From the NCBI GenBank assembly GCA_002731295.1, contig PCBE01000071.1, positions 5,651-14,186 on the forward strand: 8,536 nucleotides of DNA, written 5' to 3'. The position numbers were made by a program, and so were the translations under genes. Positions 6,977 to 8,536 of the stretch are shown here, piece after piece. The number at the start of each line of letters is the position of its first letter. The stretch's first letter is position 1. Below the pieces are notes generated by a model, which was not told where the DNA came from, searched no databases, and saw only the letters and a program-made list of their open reading frames with translations. The DNA is from Acidiferrobacteraceae bacterium. GTDB lineage: Bacteria; Pseudomonadota; Gammaproteobacteria; Arenicellales; UBA868.

Positions 6977-8332
6977 TCAATGGAGCAGTTCCAACAACTC
7001 ACCGACATTCTTTACTGGAACAACCTCTAGCTTCTCTGGACCATGAGCCGCTTGGTTCGCTTGTGGAATTATGGCTTGTCTGAAACCGAGTTTTTTTGCC
7101 TCCTTAAGCCGCTCTTGGCCTCGTTGAACTGGTCTGATCTCACCAGACAATCCTATCTCGCCAAAACATACTGTGCCAGCTGGTAACGGTTTGTCAAAAT
7201 GACTAGACAAAACCGCTAGAGCTATAGCAACATCTGTGGCTGTTTCTGATAATTTTATCCCCCCCGCAACATTCACATAGACATCCCTGTTCCCCAAGTT
7301 AACACCAGCATGCCTGCTTAACACAGCCAGCAACATGTTAATTCGGCCACCATCAAGACCTATGGACAGTCTACGAGGAGCTGCAAGCACAGTATCATCG
7401 ACTAACGCTTGAAGCTCAACCAGCAACGGGCGCGAGCCCTCCTGTGCGACCAGGACGACACTCCCAGGCTTATCTGTGTTATCTGAAGATAGCAGCATGG
7501 ATGATGGATTCTCTACTCCCCTTAAACCTGAATCAGTCATTACAAATACGCCTATCTCATTTACGGCGCCGAATCTATTTTTGAAAGCCCTAACCAGTCG
7601 TAGGCGACTGTCCGCATCTCCTTCAAAGTACAACACGGTGTCGACTATATGCTCAAGCAATTTAGGACCAGCAAGCACACCATCTTTTGTTATATGCCCT
7701 ATCATAAGAATTGCGGTACTTGTCGATTTGGCGAACCTCACTAATCGATCTGCACAAGCTCGTACTTGACTGATACTGCCTGGCGCAGATTCCTGTTCTG
7801 TGGAAAATAGGGTTTGAATCGAGTCAATCACAACGAGTTTGGGGCCTGTTGACTTAGCAAAATGCAAAACCGATTCGAGTTCCGAAGTTGCTATGATCTT
7901 GATGTTTGAGCTCTCTATCTTTGTACGACCTGCCCTTAAGGCAAGTTGCTGCAATGACTCTTCTCCCGTGGTGTAAAGAACCGAATCGGCAATCGAAAGA
8001 CTGCCAGCACATTGGAGGGCTAAAGTGCTCTTTCCTATACCTGGTTCGCCTCCAAGCAGCGTTACTGCCCCCTCTACGAACCCACCGCCAAGGACTCGAT
8101 CGAACTCCGCGGAACCTGTCGACATCCGGGCAACCCGTGCCACTTGAATGCTCGATAGATCTATTGGAACATTGTCTGTCGGGTCGATGCCATGAATAGA
8201 TTTAGCTGACTGGGCAATCTTGGTTTCTGACAAAGAATTCCATATTCCGCATTCATTACACTGGCCAGTCCATTTCGGATGCTTGGTGCCACACGAGCTA
8301 CAGATATAGGCAATCTTCCCTTTCGCTGGCAT
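6977..8332 (-). CDS. radA: DNA repair / recombination protein RadA (RadA/Sms)
   Basis: RadA is a RecA-related hexameric ATPase that drives branch migration and extends D-loops during homologous recombination. The 451 residues have the full layout. An N-terminal zinc finger uses C11, C14, C25 and C28 (CSSC and CNEC). The RecA-like core has Walker A GGEPGIGKST (94-103), Walker B LVVID (166-170) and the RadA-specific KNRFG motif (251-255). The C-terminal Lon-protease-like domain includes RRLSIGLDGGRINMLLAVLS (about 320-339) and VCFGEIGLSGEIRPV (388-402) and normally has no protease activity. The start is the first in-frame ATG after an upstream stop; GGAG lies only two bases before it, closer than usual. 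It does not belong with dapD functionally. Its promoter should lie in 8333-8509, where I could not pick a convincing one. Confidence 0.97.
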   Translation of the reverse strand: MPAKGKIAYICSSCGTKHPKWTGQCNECGIWNSLSETKIAQSAKSIHGIDPTDNVPIDLSSIQVARVARMSTGSAEFDRVLGGGFVEGAVTLLGGEPGIGKSTLALQCAGSLSIADSVLYTTGEESLQQLALRAGRTKIESSNIKIIATSELESVLHFAKSTGPKLVVIDSIQTLFSTEQESAPGSISQVRACADRLVRFAKSTSTAILMIGHITKDGVLAGPKLLEHIVDTVLYFEGDADSRLRLVRAFKNRFGAVNEIGVFVMTDSGLRGVENPSSMLLSSDNTDKPGSVVLVAQEGSRPLLVELQALVDDTVLAAPRRLSIGLDGGRINMLLAVLSRHAGVNLGNRDVYVNVAGGIKLSETATDVAIALAVLSSHFDKPLPAGTVCFGEIGLSGEIRPVQRGQERLKEAKKLGFRQAIIPQANQAAHGPEKLEVVPVKNVGELLELLH

Positions 8333-8509
8333 TACTCCAAAATTTCCCTATAAGCACGAATGAAAAGATTCGATTTATGGCGCCTATATAGCACTTGCCT
8401 CGGTCCAGCACTTAGGTCCAAAACAATTTTCCGCCGGTCAATACAAAGGCTCTGAAAATTCAGAAACATAGTTCTCAAACCGAGTGTACTCACCCAAGAA
8501 TGTTAGACG

Positions 8510-8536
8510 AACGGTCCCCGTGGGACCGTTTCTTTG
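8510..8536. terminator. Perfect 9-bp GC-rich hairpin, possible terminator
   Basis: AACGGTCCC (8510-8518) and GGGACCGTT (8522-8530) are perfect complements around a three-base loop. On the plus strand the right arm leads into TTTCTTTG, a short T-rich tract cut off by the window edge. That is terminator-like for plus-strand transcripts, but no plus-strand gene lies nearby. On the minus strand it could end a gene coming in from the right, although the bases after it (CGTCTAACATTC) are not T-rich. It might also be a leader hairpin of a gene outside the window. The inverted repeat is certain; the role is not. Confidence 0.45.

Noticed and set aside
8360..8455. Plus-strand mini-frame of 31 codons beginning MKRFDLWRLYS upstream of radA
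   Set aside because: No Shine-Dalgarno sequence, no recognisable content, and a length common by chance.
8451..8464. Palindrome TCTGAA-AA-TTCAGA upstream of radA as an operator
   Set aside because: Six-pair palindromes are expected fairly often by chance in such a spacer, it does not match the LexA box, and no promoter could be placed beside it.
1..8536. CRISPR array, insertion sequence, tRNA, prophage or defence genes
   Set aside because: No regular repeats, transposase motifs, cloverleaf sequences or accessory genes were seen; apart from the pyrH gap the window is conserved core chromosome.

Overview
The window is ordinary chromosomal core sequence from a gammaproteobacterium. The basis is gene order and protein similarity: the translation cluster rpsB-tsf-(pyrH)-frr diverges from map-glnD-dapD, as in Escherichia coli and many relatives, and all proteins read as close relatives of the E. 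coli ones. I cannot name a genus. No mobile element, CRISPR array, tRNA or rRNA is visible, and I found no new multigene system.

Layout. On the minus strand, positions 2572 down to 1 carry a promoter, a structured leader, rpsB (ribosomal protein S2), tsf (EF-Ts), a 449-base stretch without an intact gene, and the first 64 codons of frr (ribosome recycling factor). On the plus strand, map (methionine aminopeptidase), glnD (PII uridylyltransferase/uridylyl-removing enzyme) and dapD (tetrahydrodipicolinate N-succinyltransferase) follow each other at spacings of 21 and 30 bases. radA lies on the minus strand, tail to tail with dapD and one base away from it. The last 200 bases hold the radA upstream region and a perfect 9-bp hairpin.

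The most unusual point is the space between tsf and frr. Almost all bacteria with this cluster have pyrH (UMP kinase, about 240 codons) there. Here only 449 bases remain, with no open frame of useful length. On the minus strand, however, I can read pieces resembling the start, later middle and end of PyrH, in the correct order, broken by frame changes, stops and missing segments. I interpret this as pyrH decaying in place. UMP kinase is normally essential, so the cell should have another source of the activity elsewhere.

How the genes work together. The left operon makes translation factors and is probably growth-rate controlled: its promoter has a GC-rich discriminator, and the rpsB leader folds into nested helices suited to S2 autoregulation. 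The right group joins N-terminal methionine removal, nitrogen sensing (GlnD acting on PII) and lysine/peptidoglycan precursor synthesis (DapD), and is held together by position more than by pathway. RadA acts in branch migration during homologous recombination.
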